Part shown: positions 1 to 12,638 of the stretch, piece by piece
Layout: every line of letters begins with the position of its first letter
Position numbering within the stretch: the stretch's first letter is position 1
From: Azospirillum tabaci
GTDB taxonomy: Bacteria; Pseudomonadota; Alphaproteobacteria; Azospirillales; Azospirillaceae
Assembly: GCF_014596085.1 (NCBI RefSeq)
Contig: NZ_JACCJY010000023.1
Coordinates: 1-64,000, forward strand
DNA: 64,000 nt
Reading direction: 5' to 3'
Program-made: the position numbers and the translations under genes
The notes under the pieces: model-generated
Told to the model about the DNA's origin: nothing
Database searches by the model: none
What the model saw: only the letters and a program-made list of their open reading frames with translations

Positions 1-982
<982 letters not shown>

Positions 983-1070
983 TCCGGACCAAGGGATACC
1001 GGCAAAGGGAATGCGGGGGGCACCGTCCTCCCGCACCCGAACGCCCTGGGGCTCTTGCCTCCGGACCTGG

Positions 1071-1095
1071 AAAAGGCGCCTCGCGGCGCCTTTTT
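1071..1095. terminator. bidirectional Rho-independent terminator
   Basis: A perfect 10-bp inverted repeat with a 4-base loop (tcgc) has an A-run at the left and a T-run at the right. It can therefore stop transcription from both sides. It lies between the convergent sucB and sensor kinase genes. Confidence 0.85.
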
Positions 1096-1121
1096 CTTTG
1101 CCGTCCTGTCGCGGACGCCCA

Positions 1122-3368
<2,247 letters not shown>

Positions 3369-3615
3369 GGCTGTGAACAACTCTCCGCACGCAGTGCAAC
3401 AGGGCCGTTGAGGGACCGCCCGCGTGGCATTGCCCAACGTAAGACGGTACCGCCCCCGGCAACCGCCAATCTCGCGCGAAAACCATAATGGAAGTTTAAC
3501 CTTAATGCATCAATGAACCCGATCAGCCGCACGAGCGATTGTCGCTTTGCCTGACGGTCTCCGGGCGTTAAGAATTCGGACGGGTTGGAGACGGTTGCGC
3601 AAAGGAACAGGGACG

Positions 3616-4986
3616 ATGGACAGCCAGAAAGACCGCAAGGCCGCGATCCTCGCCGCCACGCTGTCGTCGCTGTGGACGGACACCGAACCCGCCGTGCGCG
3701 AGCGCGTGACCGCCATCGCGCTTGGCGACGCCGACGCGATCTCAGATGTCTTCTACGCGATCCTGCTGGACCGTCCGGACAGCAACAGCTTTCTCAGCCA
3801 CGCGTTGGTCCAGGAACGGCTGCGCCCGTCGCTGGCGCGCTGGATCGCCGCACTGTTCACCGCCTCCACCGACGAGGCCATCGCGGCGGTGCTGGAGCAG
3901 AATTACCAGGTCGGGTTGATCCACGCCCGCATCAACATCCCGCTGACCCTGGTCAACGCCGGGATGCGGATCATCAAGAAGGAGCTGTCCGCCCGTCTGC
4001 TGGCCGCCGACCTCAGCCGCGCGCAGACCGCGTCCGCCATCCTGTTCATCAGCGAATTGCTCGACACCGTGCTGGACAACATGCACGAGGCCTATCTGGG
4101 CGACCTGCTGGGCAACGTCCGCCACCAGCAATCTCTGAAGATGTTCATGAGCGGCCCCAATCTGGCGCTGGAGGGCGAGCGGCTGAAATCGTCGCTGTTC
4201 GACTGGCTGCGCAACACGGTGGTGTCCTTCTACGCGCATGAGGACAACAACCACGCGAGCCCGCCGCCCATCGAATCCTCCGATTTCGGCCTGTGGCTGA
4301 ACCACAAGGCGGAGCTGACCTTCGGCCGCGTCACCGAATTGGACCTCATCCGCGAGCGCACCGGCCGCATCAGCGCCAAGGTGACCGCCGCGGTGGAGGG
4401 CGGCTGGATCACCCCCGCCTTCGTGAAGGAGCTGAACAACGACGTCACGGAGATCGCCTATGTCCTCGGCACCATCATCGAGAAGGCGATGGAGATCGAA
4501 AGCGGGCGCGACCCGCTGACCCGCCTGCTGACGCGGCGCTTCATGCCGGCGATCTTCCAGCGCGAGGTGGCCATCAGCCTGCGCCACGGCAAGCCCTTCG
4601 CCGTGCTGCTGATGGATGCCGACCATTTCAAGACGATCAACGACACGCTTGGCCATCAGGCGGGCGATTCGGTCCTGTCGGACATGGCGGAACTGCTGCA
4701 CACCCACGTCCGGGCCGGCGATTTCGTCTTCCGCTACGGCGGGGAGGAGTTCCTCATCCTGCTGACCGAGATGGACGAGGCGTCGCTGCGCGTGAAGGCC
4801 GATCAGCTGCGCCGGACGGTCGAGGAGCACCGATTCAACGGCGCCGGAAACGGGCTGCGGGTCACCGCCTCGATCGGGGCGGCCCTGCACGAGGGGCACC
4901 CGGATTACGAACACACCGTCCGCCGGGCCGACGCCGCGCTCTATGAGGCCAAGCGCCAGGGCCGCAACCGCGTGGTGATCGCCTGA
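3616..4986 (+). CDS. dosC: globin-coupled diguanylate cyclase (DosC-like)
   Basis: A protein of 456 aa that aligns well from memory with E. coli DosC (YddV): sensor globin, middle domain (SSDFGLWLNHK), GGDEF domain. The proximal haem ligand is His103 in GLIHARINIP. Tyr47 in DVFYAILL matches the distal tyrosine that binds O2 in DosC. The active-site loop is GGEEF at residues 375-379. An RxxD inhibitory site (Arg366-Asp369) sits five residues before it, so product inhibition by c-di-GMP is expected. Predicted role: cytosolic O2-responsive c-di-GMP synthesis. The ATG at 3616 follows an AAAGGAACAGGG ribosome-binding site; an in-frame upstream ATG at 3547 is less likely. No DosP phosphodiesterase is nearby. 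Confidence 0.87.
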   Translation: MDSQKDRKAAILAATLSSLWTDTEPAVRERVTAIALGDADAISDVFYAILLDRPDSNSFLSHALVQERLRPSLARWIAALFTASTDEAIAAVLEQNYQVGLIHARINIPLTLVNAGMRIIKKELSARLLAADLSRAQTASAILFISELLDTVLDNMHEAYLGDLLGNVRHQQSLKMFMSGPNLALEGERLKSSLFDWLRNTVVSFYAHEDNNHASPPPIESSDFGLWLNHKAELTFGRVTELDLIRERTGRISAKVTAAVEGGWITPAFVKELNNDVTEIAYVLGTIIEKAMEIESGRDPLTRLLTRRFMPAIFQREVAISLRHGKPFAVLLMDADHFKTINDTLGHQAGDSVLSDMAELLHTHVRAGDFVFRYGGEEFLILLTEMDEASLRVKADQLRRTVEEHRFNGAGNGLRVTASIGAALHEGHPDYEHTVRRADAALYEAKRQGRNRVVIA

Positions 4987-5086
4987 GCGCATCTGCATCC
5001 CGGCATCGGGCGTTGCCCCGCGGGAATGCATCGGCTACCTAGGACGCTTCCCAGGGACCATTCCCCAGCCGAGACCCGCGAATTCC

Positions 5087-6241
5087 ATGTCTGACGGACC
5101 GCTTTCGCTCTACCGGGCCCGCCGCGGCACCGGGACGCTGCGCCCCGACCCCGACCAGGAGCTGGCCGCCGAAAAGCTCCAGAGCCTGTACAAGGCGTTG
5201 AAGGGCTACAGCCCCCAGCCCGCCGGGAAGGCCGGCGGGGCGAAGGCCGGCTGGCTGGAACGGTTCGGGCTGGGCCGACCGCGCTCCGAACCGGCGGAGG
5301 CGCCGCAGGGCCTCTACATGTACGGCGGCGTCGGGCGCGGCAAGTCGATGCTGATGGACCTCTTCTTCGACACCGCCCCGGTGGAGAAGAAGCGCCGCGT
5401 CCATTTCCACGAATTCATGCTGGAGGTGCACGAGCGCATCCACCAGCACCGCCAGTCGGGCAAGAGCAAGGGCAAGGACGCCGACGACGCGCTGCCCGAA
5501 CTGGCCCGCGCGCTCGCCGACGAGGCGTGGCTGCTCTGCTTCGATGAGTTCCACGTCACCAACGTCGTGGACGCGATGATCCTCGGTCGGCTGTTCACCA
5601 GCCTGTTCGACCTGGGCGTGGTGGTGGTCGCGACGTCCAACTGGCCGCCGGACATGCTCTACAAGGACGGGCTCCAGCGCGAGCTGTTCCTGCCCTTCAT
5701 CGCCCTGCTCAAGGAAAAGCTGGACGTTCTGGCGCTGGAAGGGCCGACGGACTACCGGCTGGACCGGCTCCAGGGCAAGCCCGTCTATTTCTGGCCGCTC
5801 GGCCCGGAGAGCGACGCCAAAATCCGCCAGACTTTCGAGACGCTGACCGACGGCGCCCGGGGCGAGCCGACCCATCTGTCGGTCCAGGGCCGCCGGGTGG
5901 AGATCGCCTGCGCCGCCAAATGCGTCGCCCTGGTGGATTTCTGGAGCCTGTGCGGCAAGCCGCTGGGCGCCGCCGACTACATCGCCATCGCGACGCACTT
6001 CCACACCGTGCTGATCCACGGCGTGCCGACGATGAAGGACGAGCTGCGCAACGAGGCCAAGCGCTTCATGACGCTGATCGACGCGCTCTACGAGCACAAG
6101 GTCAACCTCGTGGTCGCCGCCGAAGGCCCACCGGAACGGCTGTACCCCGAAGGCACCCACGCCTTCGAATTCGAGCGCACGGTCAGCCGCCTGATGGAGA
6201 TGCAGAGCGAGGACTACCTGCGCCAGCAGCACCTGACCTGA
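5087..6241 (+). CDS. zapE: cell division ATPase ZapE (AFG1 family)
   Basis: A 384-aa AAA-type P-loop protein of the AFG1/ZapE family at the usual length. Walker A is GGVGRGKSML and Walker B is LLCFDEFHVTN, followed by the family segment TSNWPPDMLYKDGLQRELFL. In E. coli ZapE associates with FtsZ rings at constriction, chiefly under anaerobic or heat stress; mitochondrial AFG1 relatives act on respiratory complexes. Soluble and cytoplasmic, with no signal peptide. It is a single gene between the diguanylate cyclase and a small secreted protein. Confidence 0.93.
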   Translation: MSDGPLSLYRARRGTGTLRPDPDQELAAEKLQSLYKALKGYSPQPAGKAGGAKAGWLERFGLGRPRSEPAEAPQGLYMYGGVGRGKSMLMDLFFDTAPVEKKRRVHFHEFMLEVHERIHQHRQSGKSKGKDADDALPELARALADEAWLLCFDEFHVTNVVDAMILGRLFTSLFDLGVVVVATSNWPPDMLYKDGLQRELFLPFIALLKEKLDVLALEGPTDYRLDRLQGKPVYFWPLGPESDAKIRQTFETLTDGARGEPTHLSVQGRRVEIACAAKCVALVDFWSLCGKPLGAADYIAIATHFHTVLIHGVPTMKDELRNEAKRFMTLIDALYEHKVNLVVAAEGPPERLYPEGTHAFEFERTVSRLMEMQSEDYLRQQHLT

Positions 6242-6374
6242 GGGGCCCGGGCGCCGCGCTGCCGCCCGTGTTACCACGGCGATGCCGCCCTACTCCCGTT
6301 TCGCGCCGAAGATAAACGGGCGCCCGACGTTGTATTGCTGAACGTCGGTCCAACGGCGAGGGAGAGGGCGAAGC

Positions 6375-6788
6375 ATGCCTTGGCGGTCCCAGTGCGGTGC
6401 ACTGACGCTGGCGCTTTTTCTGACGGCACCGATCCAGTCCGCCTCCGCCGGCGGGGCGGGCAGCGTCGATTGCTGGCTGCTCGACGGGGAGGCGCTGACC
6501 CAGGCGCACGAGAGCGGCTGGTGCAAGGACGCCTTCTCCCGGAATTCACAGACCGGGGCGGCGCCCGCCGTCACGGTCACCGCGGCCCCCCTGCCCGCCC
6601 GCAAGCCCGACCCGCCCCCGAAGAAGCGGGTCGTCACCGTCCAGCGCAAGGCGAAGGCGCAACCCGATTCCCAGGCCGCGGCGATCGTCCGCCCCGCCGG
6701 CCGCGGCAACGCGGTCGCCGAGGTGGACTTCGGCACCCAGTTCAAGCGCGACTGGAACGCCCTGATGAAGAAGCTCTTCGAGCCCTGA
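6375..6788 (+). CDS. small secreted protein of unknown function
   Basis: A 137-aa product with a clear Sec signal peptide (Arg4, then ALTLALFLTAP, with SASA/G as probable cleavage site near residue 26). The mature protein has two cysteines in its first 25 residues (DCWLLDGE and WCKDAF), a Pro/Ala/Lys linker and a short C-terminal conserved-looking segment (FGTQFKRDWNALMKKLFEP). I do not recognise the family. Probably periplasmic. It is convergent with the LOG-family gene, only 12 bases away. Confidence 0.6.
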   Translation: MPWRSQCGALTLALFLTAPIQSASAGGAGSVDCWLLDGEALTQAHESGWCKDAFSRNSQTGAAPAVTVTAAPLPARKPDPPPKKRVVTVQRKAKAQPDSQAAAIVRPAGRGNAVAEVDFGTQFKRDWNALMKKLFEP

Positions 6789-6800
6789 AGACCTGCCGGG

Positions 6801-7379
6801 TCAGGTGCGGGCCTCGTCCAGCCACTTCCGCACCGCCGGCGGCTCGTAGGCGGCGAAGGCGTCCAGGATGCCCGGCGCGGTGTCGCGGACGATCAGCATG
6901 TCGCGGTGTTTGGGCTGCATGAAGCGCTCACCGGCCACATGGTCGAGGAAGCCGGCCAGACCATCGTAGAAGCCGGCGGCGTTGAGCAGGCCGCAGGGCT
7001 TGTCGTGACGGCCGAGCTGCGCCCAGGTCCACACCTCGAACAGCTCCTCCAGCGTGCCGATGCCGCCGGGCAGCGCGATGAAGCCGTCCGACAGCTCGGC
7101 CATCAGGGCCTTGCGCTCGTGCATGGTGGCGACGATCCGCAGTTCCTGGAGGCCCTGGTGGCCGACCTCCTTGTCCATCAGGAATTGCGGGATGATGCCG
7201 GTGACGGTGCCGCCCGCCGCCAGGACCGAGTCGGCGATCCGCCCCATCAGGCCGGTCCGCCCGCCGCCGTAGACGAGGCCGATGCCACGCTCCGCCATGT
7301 GGCGGCCAAGCTGCTCCGCGGCCTCGCCATAGGCCGGGTTGGTGCCGGGGTTGGACCCGGCATAGACGCAAATCCGCAT
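6801..7379 (-). CDS. LOG-family cytokinin riboside 5'-monophosphate phosphoribohydrolase
   Basis: A 192-aa Rossmann-type protein of the TIGR00730/LOG family. It carries the nucleotide-binding [11 protein letters not shown] and the diagnostic PGGIGTLEE motif with the catalytic Glu. LOG enzymes release free cytokinin base from its ribotide; many bacterial members act mainly on AMP or other purine ribotides. The start is the ATG at 7379 ([10 protein letters not shown]). It follows pdxY on the same strand with a 47-base gap, so the two may be co-transcribed. In a plant-associated bacterium a cytokinin role is possible, but substrate preference cannot be read from the sequence. Confidence 0.88.
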   Translation of the reverse strand: MRICVYAGSNPGTNPAYGEAAEQLGRHMAERGIGLVYGGGRTGLMGRIADSVLAAGGTVTGIIPQFLMDKEVGHQGLQELRIVATMHERKALMAELSDGFIALPGGIGTLEELFEVWTWAQLGRHDKPCGLLNAAGFYDGLAGFLDHVAGERFMQPKHRDMLIVRDTAPGILDAFAAYEPPAVRKWLDEART

Positions 7380-7426
7380 GTCGTTCCTCTGTTCGCGCCG
7401 TCCGTGGGCGCGTGGTCGTAAGTGGC

Positions 7427-8287
7427 TCACCGGACGCGGGTGACCGTGAAGCGCTGGCTGGGGTTCACGAATTCGTCCTGCGCCGCGATCAGTTGCAGCT
7501 CCCGCGTGCCCATCCGGCGGGTGGTCTGGAAAATGGCGTAGATGGCCGCCGCCGCCTGCTCCAGCGCATCGGCCGGATCGAAGGCCTTCAGGTAATGGGC
7601 CAGGAACAGAGCGGCCACCGCGTCGCCCGACCCGTTGGGCGGCGGGTCCAGCGGCAGGCGCGGGGTGGAGACCAGCCACGCGCCGTCCCGGTCGTCGGCC
7701 AGCATCTCGATGTGGCCGGGGTCGGCGTCCTTGCGGGTCAGGCTGGTCACCAGGACCAGCCGCGGCCCGCGCTCCCGCAGGGTGGCGGTGGCGCCCAGCG
7801 CGTCGTCCAGCGTCTCCACCGTCCGGCCCGTCAGATACTCCAGCTCGAACTGGTTGGGGGTCATCAGGTCGGCGGCGGGGACGGCGTGGTCGCGGATGAA
7901 CTCCGGCAGGCCGGGGCGCACGAAGAAGCCGCGCCCGACGTCGCCCATCACCGGGTCGCAGGCGTAGACGGCGCGCGGGTTGGCCGCCTTCAGCCGGGCC
8001 GCCGTCTCGACGATCACCTGCCCCAGCCCGACGTCGCCCATGTAGCCGGAGAGCAGTGCGTCGCAGGTGGGCAGGACGCCGCGCGCGGCGACGCCGTCCA
8101 TCAGGTCGGCCACATGTTCCGCGGTGAAGACCTGCCCGGTCCATTCGCCGTAGCCGGTGTGGTTGGAGAACTGCACCGTGTTCACCGCGATGGCGTCGCA
8201 GCCCAGCCGTTGCAGCGGGAACACCGCGGCCCGGTTGCCGACATAGCCGTAAGCGACGTGGGACTGGATCGAAATGACGGTCTTCAT
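7427..8287 (-). CDS. pdxY: pyridoxal kinase PdxY
   Basis: A 286-aa ribokinase-fold kinase of the PdxK/PdxY family. It begins [18 protein letters not shown], as in the family, and has the ATP/anion-hole motif [13 protein letters not shown] with the catalytic Asp. It phosphorylates pyridoxal to PLP in vitamin B6 salvage. The frame stays open to 8380, but the family alignment and the ATG at 8287 fix the start. Probably transcribed with the downstream LOG-family gene. Confidence 0.93.
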   Translation of the reverse strand: MKTVISIQSHVAYGYVGNRAAVFPLQRLGCDAIAVNTVQFSNHTGYGEWTGQVFTAEHVADLMDGVAARGVLPTCDALLSGYMGDVGLGQVIVETAARLKAANPRAVYACDPVMGDVGRGFFVRPGLPEFIRDHAVPAADLMTPNQFELEYLTGRTVETLDDALGATATLRERGPRLVLVTSLTRKDADPGHIEMLADDRDGAWLVSTPRLPLDPPPNGSGDAVAALFLAHYLKAFDPADALEQAAAAIYAIFQTTRRMGTRELQLIAAQDEFVNPSQRFTVTRVR

Positions 8288-8443
8288 GGGCGGACGATCC
8301 GAAAGGTTGGGCGCGCATCCTAAACCGTCCGCGCCACACGCTGGGGATGTTTCCATGCAGACCAGCCCTACGCACCGCATGGACAGCCCGCGCTCCTGCG
8401 GCTAATCCTGCGGCAACGACACAAGAACGCTTGAGGGAATGCC

Positions 8444-9325
8444 ATGGCCGCCACCGCCCGCCCGCGCCGCAGCGTGCTCTACATGCCCGGCTCCAACGCC
8501 CGTGCCCTGGAAAAGGGGCGCAGCCTGCCCGCCGATGGGCTGATCCTCGACCTGGAGGACGCCGTCGCCCCCGACGCCAAGGCGGAGGCCCGCGCCACCA
8601 TCAAGGCGTCCATCGCCGCCGGCGGCTATGGCGGGCGGGAGCTGGTGGTCCGCACCAACGGGCTGAACACCCCCTGGGGCTACGACGACCTCGTGATGGC
8701 GGTGGCCAGCGGGGCCGACGCGGTGCTGCTGCCGAAGGTGGAAAGCGCCGACATGGTCCGCCAGGCCGAGGCGGTGCTGCGCGCCAACGGCTCGCCCGAC
8801 GGGCAGACCATCTGGTGCATGATGGAGACGCCGCTCGGCATGCTGAACGCGAAGGAAATCGCCGGGGCCAGCCCGAAGCTGGGCGGGCTGGTGATGGGCA
8901 CCTCCGACCTCGCCAAGGACCTGCACGCGGCGCACACGCGCGACCGGCTGCCGATGCTGACCAGCCTGGGCCTCTGCTTGCTGGCGGCGCGGGCCTACGG
9001 CCTCGCCATCCTGGACGGGGTGCATCTCGACCTGAACGACGATGCGGGCTTCGCGGAATCCTGCACCCAGGGGCGCGAGCTTGGCTTCGACGGCAAGACG
9101 CTGATCCACCCCAGGACCATCGCCGCCTGCAACGCCGCCTTCGCCCCCGGCGAGGAGGAGATCGCCCAGGCCCACCGCATCATCCAGGCCCACGCCGAGG
9201 CCGTCGCCCAGGGCAAGGGGGTGGTTCTGGTGGACGGGCGGCTGGTGGAGAACCTGCACGTCGAGAACGCCCGGCGCCTCGTCGCGCTGGCCGAGGCGAT
9301 CCGGGCGCTGGAGGCGGCGGGCTGA
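8444..9325 (+). CDS. HpcH/HpaI aldolase / CitE-like CoA-ester lyase
   Basis: A 293-aa TIM-barrel protein of the CitE/malyl-CoA lyase family. It starts with [17 protein letters not shown], contains the metal- and acid-binding LDLEDAV and METPLG segments, and keeps the conserved [10 protein letters not shown]. Relatives cleave citramalyl-CoA, malyl-CoA or beta-methylmalyl-CoA, or hydrolyse malyl-CoA. The length fits these monofunctional enzymes, but which CoA ester is used cannot be settled here. GAGGGA lies about 8 bases before the ATG. It is divergent from pdxY. Confidence 0.85.
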   Translation: MAATARPRRSVLYMPGSNARALEKGRSLPADGLILDLEDAVAPDAKAEARATIKASIAAGGYGGRELVVRTNGLNTPWGYDDLVMAVASGADAVLLPKVESADMVRQAEAVLRANGSPDGQTIWCMMETPLGMLNAKEIAGASPKLGGLVMGTSDLAKDLHAAHTRDRLPMLTSLGLCLLAARAYGLAILDGVHLDLNDDAGFAESCTQGRELGFDGKTLIHPRTIAACNAAFAPGEEEIAQAHRIIQAHAEAVAQGKGVVLVDGRLVENLHVENARRLVALAEAIRALEAAG

Positions 9326-9355
9326 CGCCCACCCCCCCGGTCATGGAATGAGCGC

Positions 9356-9874
9356 TCAGGAATCGCGGCGCGCCTGGGCGTCCTTCACGAACTGCGACAC
9401 CCGCCCGATCTCGCGCGGATCGGTTTCGACCGTCCGGCGCCCGCTGGGGATCGGGCGCATGCCCTTGCGCGGGGTGCGTCCGGGCGATGGATGCTGGGGC
9501 TGCGCGTCCCTCCTGCGCTTCAGCGCGTCCTGAAGGTTGGCCTGGATGATCTCCCGCCGCCGCTCGGCACGGAACCGCTCCAGCCGCCCGTTCACCCGCT
9601 TCAGGGCCCGCGCGTAGACCTGTTTCTTGGCGGACAGGCCGCGCTCGCTGGCGTCGGCCGACTGCTGGCCAGTGCCGCTGGCCTTGCCCCGCCGACCACG
9701 CCGCCGTGCCGCGATGATGTCGCGCGCCCGGTCGCGCTCCCCGCGCAGCCAGCGGGCGAGCGTCAAGGTTTCGTCAGGCTGGAGGGACTCCAGATCCGGG
9801 TAGTGGCTGCGGCGGACCTGCTCGAATTCATTCTCGGACAACAGCCGTCGCTCGGTCGTGAGTTCGACTCCCAT
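9356..9874 (-). CDS. hypothetical protein, probable general-stress gene
   Basis: A highly basic, Arg-rich 172-aa protein with no signal peptide or TM segment. The first third is acidic/hydrophobic (LLSENEFEQVRRSHYPDLES); the rest is Lys/Arg-rich, with a probable long helix from residue 60 to 125. I do not recognise a family. The main clue is an EcfG-type promoter 52 bases upstream of the ATG, paired back to back with another that serves the KGG-repeat gene. It could bind nucleic acid because of its charge (inference). Confidence 0.6.
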   Translation of the reverse strand: MGVELTTERRLLSENEFEQVRRSHYPDLESLQPDETLTLARWLRGERDRARDIIAARRRGRRGKASGTGQQSADASERGLSAKKQVYARALKRVNGRLERFRAERRREIIQANLQDALKRRRDAQPQHPSPGRTPRKGMRPIPSGRRTVETDPREIGRVSQFVKDAQARRDS

Positions 9875-9925
9875 CGTTGAACCTCTCTGCTTCGTGGTCC
9901 CGCTTCGGCTTACCCCCGTCTGGTC

Positions 9926-9950
9926 AACCGATTGGGATGCGAAGCGTTCC
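9926..9950 (-). promoter_or_regulatory. EcfG-type general stress promoter (minus strand)
   Basis: Read on the minus strand: GGAAC, 17 bases, GTT. This matches the alphaproteobacterial EcfG consensus GGAAC-N16/17-(C)GTT. The -10 element is 52 bases before the ATG of the 172-aa gene. Its mirror copy lies 68 bases away on the other strand. Confidence 0.65.
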
Positions 9951-10017
9951 CCGATACTGTCCGATGCGCCCCGCTGCCACTTACGGGTGCCGAGGGAATC
10001 GGAATCACGACCTCCCC

Positions 10018-10042
10018 GGAACCAAGTCGTCCCCCATCGGTT
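10018..10042 (+). promoter_or_regulatory. EcfG-type general stress promoter (plus strand)
   Basis: GGAAC at 10018-10022, a 17-base spacer, GTT at 10040-10042. This is the same geometry as the minus-strand copy, 32 bases before the ATG of the KGG-repeat gene. Such stress proteins are typical EcfG targets. Confidence 0.68.
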
Positions 10043-10073
10043 TTCCGACATGTGGCAGAGGTGGAGGTTGAAG

Positions 10074-10394
10074 ATGGCCTCGAAAGACAACGGCCAAAGC
10101 GAAGCCCAATCCGGGAGCGGTCGCACATCAAACCGCGGCTTCGCGTCGATGGACCGCGACCGGCAGCGCCAGATCGCCAGCAAGGGCGGAGAAAGCGTGC
10201 CGGCCGACAAGCGCAGCTTCTCCAAGAACCCGGAACTCGCCGCGGAGGCGGGGCGGAAGGGAGGCCGGAGCGTACCGGCATCCTCCCGCAGCTTCTCCAA
10301 GAACCCATCCCTGGCCGCCGAAGCGGGGCGGAAGGGCGGGCAGGCGAGCCATGGCGGACGCGGGGCCGCCATACGCCCGGGCGAAGGCGACTGA
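10074..10394 (+). CDS. KGG-repeat general stress protein (GsiB/con-10-like)
   Basis: A hydrophilic 106-aa protein with three KGG-type repeats: GFASMDRDRQRQIASKGG, then two copies of the form SFSKNP-x-LAAEAGRKGG. This is the stress-induced KGG motif (Bacillus GsiB, Neurospora con-10). The proteins are thought to be disordered protectants under desiccation or salt stress. The ATG at 10074 follows GTGGAGGTTGAAG. The copied stretch gcagcttctccaagaaccc appears twice in the DNA, which shows internal duplication. An EcfG-type promoter lies upstream and a strong terminator downstream. Confidence 0.85.
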   Translation: MASKDNGQSEAQSGSGRTSNRGFASMDRDRQRQIASKGGESVPADKRSFSKNPELAAEAGRKGGRSVPASSRSFSKNPSLAAEAGRKGGQASHGGRGAAIRPGEGD

Positions 10395-10410
10395 CGGCGC
10401 TCACGAAAAA

Positions 10411-10444
10411 AGCCCCTCTCCGCACCGGAGAGGGGCTTTCTTTT
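10411..10444. terminator. bidirectional Rho-independent terminator
   Basis: A perfect 12-bp stem (AGCCCCTCTCCG with its complement) closes a 3-base loop, with A5 before and TTTCTTTT after. It separates the convergent KGG-repeat gene and leuB. Confidence 0.9.
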
Positions 10445-10496
10445 CGTCGTGCGCCGGTCAACGTCCTCCGGCCCGCCGGACCGGAGCCGCGACTGG

Positions 10497-11612
10497 TCAG
10501 GAGGCCAGCTTGTCCAGCTCGCGCAGGATCGAGTCGCCCATGACCGTCGTGGAGCAGCGGGCCATGCCCGGCGCCATGATGTCCGCCGTGCGCATGCCGC
10601 CCGACAGCACGTTCTGCACGGCCTTCTCCAGCATCTTCGCCTCCTCGTCCATGTTGAACGAGTAGCGCAGGCACATGGCGAAGGACAGCAGCGTCGCGCA
10701 GGGGTTGGCGAGGTCGCGGCCGGCGATGTCCGGGGCGGAGCCGTGCACCGGCTCGTAGAGAGCCTTGCGCTGGCCGTTGGCGTCCGGCGCGCCGAGCGAG
10801 GCCGACGGCAGCATGCCGAGCGAGCCGGTCATCATCGCCGCCTCGTCCGACAGGATGTCGCCGAACAGGTTGTCGGTGACGATCACGTCGAACTGCTTCG
10901 GGTTCTTCAGAAGCTGCATGGCGCCGTTGTCGGCGTACATGTGCTCCAGCGTGACGTCGGAGAACTCCTCCTGATGGAGCTTCGTGACTTCCTGGCGCCA
11001 CAGGAGGCCCGATTCCATCACGTTGGCCTTCTCCATCGAGTGGAGCTTGTTGCCGCGCTTGCGCGCCAGCTCGAAGGCGACGCGGGCGACGCGGCGGATC
11101 TCGCTGGTCGTGTAGACCTGGGTGTTGACGCCGCGGCGCTCGCCGTTGCCGATGTCGGTGATGCCGCGCGGCTCACCGAAATAGACGCCGCCGGTCAGCT
11201 CGCGGACGATCAGGATGTCCAGGCCCTTGATGACGTCGGCCTTCAGGGTCGAGGCGTCGACCAGGGCGTCGAACACCACCGCCGGGCGCAGGTTGGCGAA
11301 CAGGTTCAGCTCCTTGCGGAGCGACAGCAGGCCGGCTTCCGGACGCTTGGTGTAGTCGGTGGGGTTGTCCCACTTCGGGCCGCCGACGGCGCCCAGCATC
11401 ACCGCGTCCGCCGCCAGCGCATCGGCCAGCGTCTCGTCCTTCAGGGGAACACCGTAGGCATCGATCGCCGCACCGCCGACCAGCCCCTCGGTGACGTCGA
11501 AGGTGACGTTGCGCTTGCGGTCGAGCCAGTCGATGACCCGGCGCACCTGGCGCATGACCTCCGGACCGATCCCGTCACCGGGCAAAAACAGAAGCTTCTT
11601 GTTGGCGGGCAT
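10497..11612 (-). CDS. leuB: 3-isopropylmalate dehydrogenase
   Basis: A 371-aa NAD-dependent decarboxylating dehydrogenase of leucine synthesis. It begins [15 protein letters not shown] and has the family signature around [15 protein letters not shown] with the Mg-binding aspartates. The GSAPDIAG motif and adenine-binding region are present. The start is the ATG at 11612 (MPANKK); a TTG or ATG further up is not needed. It is transcribed after leuD across a 153-base gap that holds a hairpin. Confidence 0.96.
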   Translation of the reverse strand: MPANKKLLFLPGDGIGPEVMRQVRRVIDWLDRKRNVTFDVTEGLVGGAAIDAYGVPLKDETLADALAADAVMLGAVGGPKWDNPTDYTKRPEAGLLSLRKELNLFANLRPAVVFDALVDASTLKADVIKGLDILIVRELTGGVYFGEPRGITDIGNGERRGVNTQVYTTSEIRRVARVAFELARKRGNKLHSMEKANVMESGLLWRQEVTKLHQEEFSDVTLEHMYADNGAMQLLKNPKQFDVIVTDNLFGDILSDEAAMMTGSLGMLPSASLGAPDANGQRKALYEPVHGSAPDIAGRDLANPCATLLSFAMCLRYSFNMDEEAKMLEKAVQNVLSGGMRTADIMAPGMARCSTTVMGDSILRELDKLAS

Positions 11613-11658
11613 GGCGCACGCACTCCCCATTGGAGACTTTATCAGTGTTGTCTAATCC

Positions 11659-11702
11659 GCGGACCGACAGGCCGGAAGGTGGTTCCCACCCCGCCGGTCC
11701 GC
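11659..11702 (-). other. stem-loop in the leuD-leuB spacer
   Basis: An outer stem of GCGGACC with GGTCCGC encloses an inner GGTGG/CCACC stem with a 3-base loop. There is no T-run, so it looks more like an mRNA processing or stability element than a terminator. Just before the leuB start it could tune leuB relative to leuD. Confidence 0.45.
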
Positions 11703-11765
11703 AAGGCCGTCATGGCCTGATGCCATCGGGCCCCGTATCGGTTGGCTCCGGGCGGTTGGCTCGGC

Positions 11766-12377
11766 TCAGCCCCACAGCCAGGGCTGGCCGCCGCGCTGCT
11801 TGCCTTCGTACTGGTCGATGAAGGCGGCCTGCTGCATGGTCAGCCCGATGTCGTCCAGCCCGTTCAGCAGGCAATGCTTGCGGAAGGGGTCGACCTCGAA
11901 GCTGATCTTGCCGCCGTCCGGACCGGTGATCTCCTGTTTTTCCAGATCCACCGAGACGATGGCGTTCGACCCGCGCGACGCATCGTCGAGCAGCAGGTCC
12001 ACCTGCTCCTTCGGCAGCTTGATCGGCAGGATGCCGTTCTTGAAGCAGTTGTTGAAGAAGATGTCCGCGAAGCTCGGCGCGATGATGCAGCGGATGCCGA
12101 AGTCGGCCAGCGCCCACGGCGCATGCTCACGCGAGGAGCCGCAACCGAAATTGTCGCCCGAAACGAGGATCTTGGCGCTGCGGTAGGCCGGCTTGTTGAG
12201 GACGAATTCCGCGACCTCGGCACCGTCGGGGGTGTAGCGCATCTCGTCGAAAAGATGCTTGCCCAGCCCGGTCCGCTTGATGGTCTTCAGGAATTGCTTG
12301 GGAATGATCATGTCGGTGTCGACGTTGATCATCGGCAGCGGCGCCGCAACACCGGTGAGAACCGTAAACTTTTCCAT
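11766..12377 (-). CDS. leuD: 3-isopropylmalate dehydratase small subunit
   Basis: A 203-aa swivel-domain subunit of isopropylmalate isomerase. It has the substrate-recognition segment [14 protein letters not shown] and the loop [16 protein letters not shown]. It works only with the Fe-S large subunit LeuC, which is not encoded next to it: the DNA upstream is occupied by an unrelated gene on the other strand. The ATG at 12377 gives the usual family length. Confidence 0.96.
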   Translation of the reverse strand: MEKFTVLTGVAAPLPMINVDTDMIIPKQFLKTIKRTGLGKHLFDEMRYTPDGAEVAEFVLNKPAYRSAKILVSGDNFGCGSSREHAPWALADFGIRCIIAPSFADIFFNNCFKNGILPIKLPKEQVDLLLDDASRGSNAIVSVDLEKQEITGPDGGKISFEVDPFRKHCLLNGLDDIGLTMQQAAFIDQYEGKQRGGQPWLWG

Positions 12378-12638
12378 CGCCAGAATCCTGTCGCGCAAAA
12401 GAGGCGCAAGCGTGTGCATGCGGAGTTCGGTGAATAGCAGACCCGTCCCGCCATTGCCAGAGGAAGCTTGCCGCAAATGCCGCTCGCGGCGCGCGATTCC
12501 GTATCCCGGAACACAGCCGGACGCAACGAAATTGCTCCCAATTTCCCTCCGCCGCCTCCGGTCCCGTATCCGGTCCTTGCTGCGGGGCGCTCCCTCGCCT
12601 ACCAAGGGGCCGACGTTCCCCTGGGTTCCGCGACCTCG

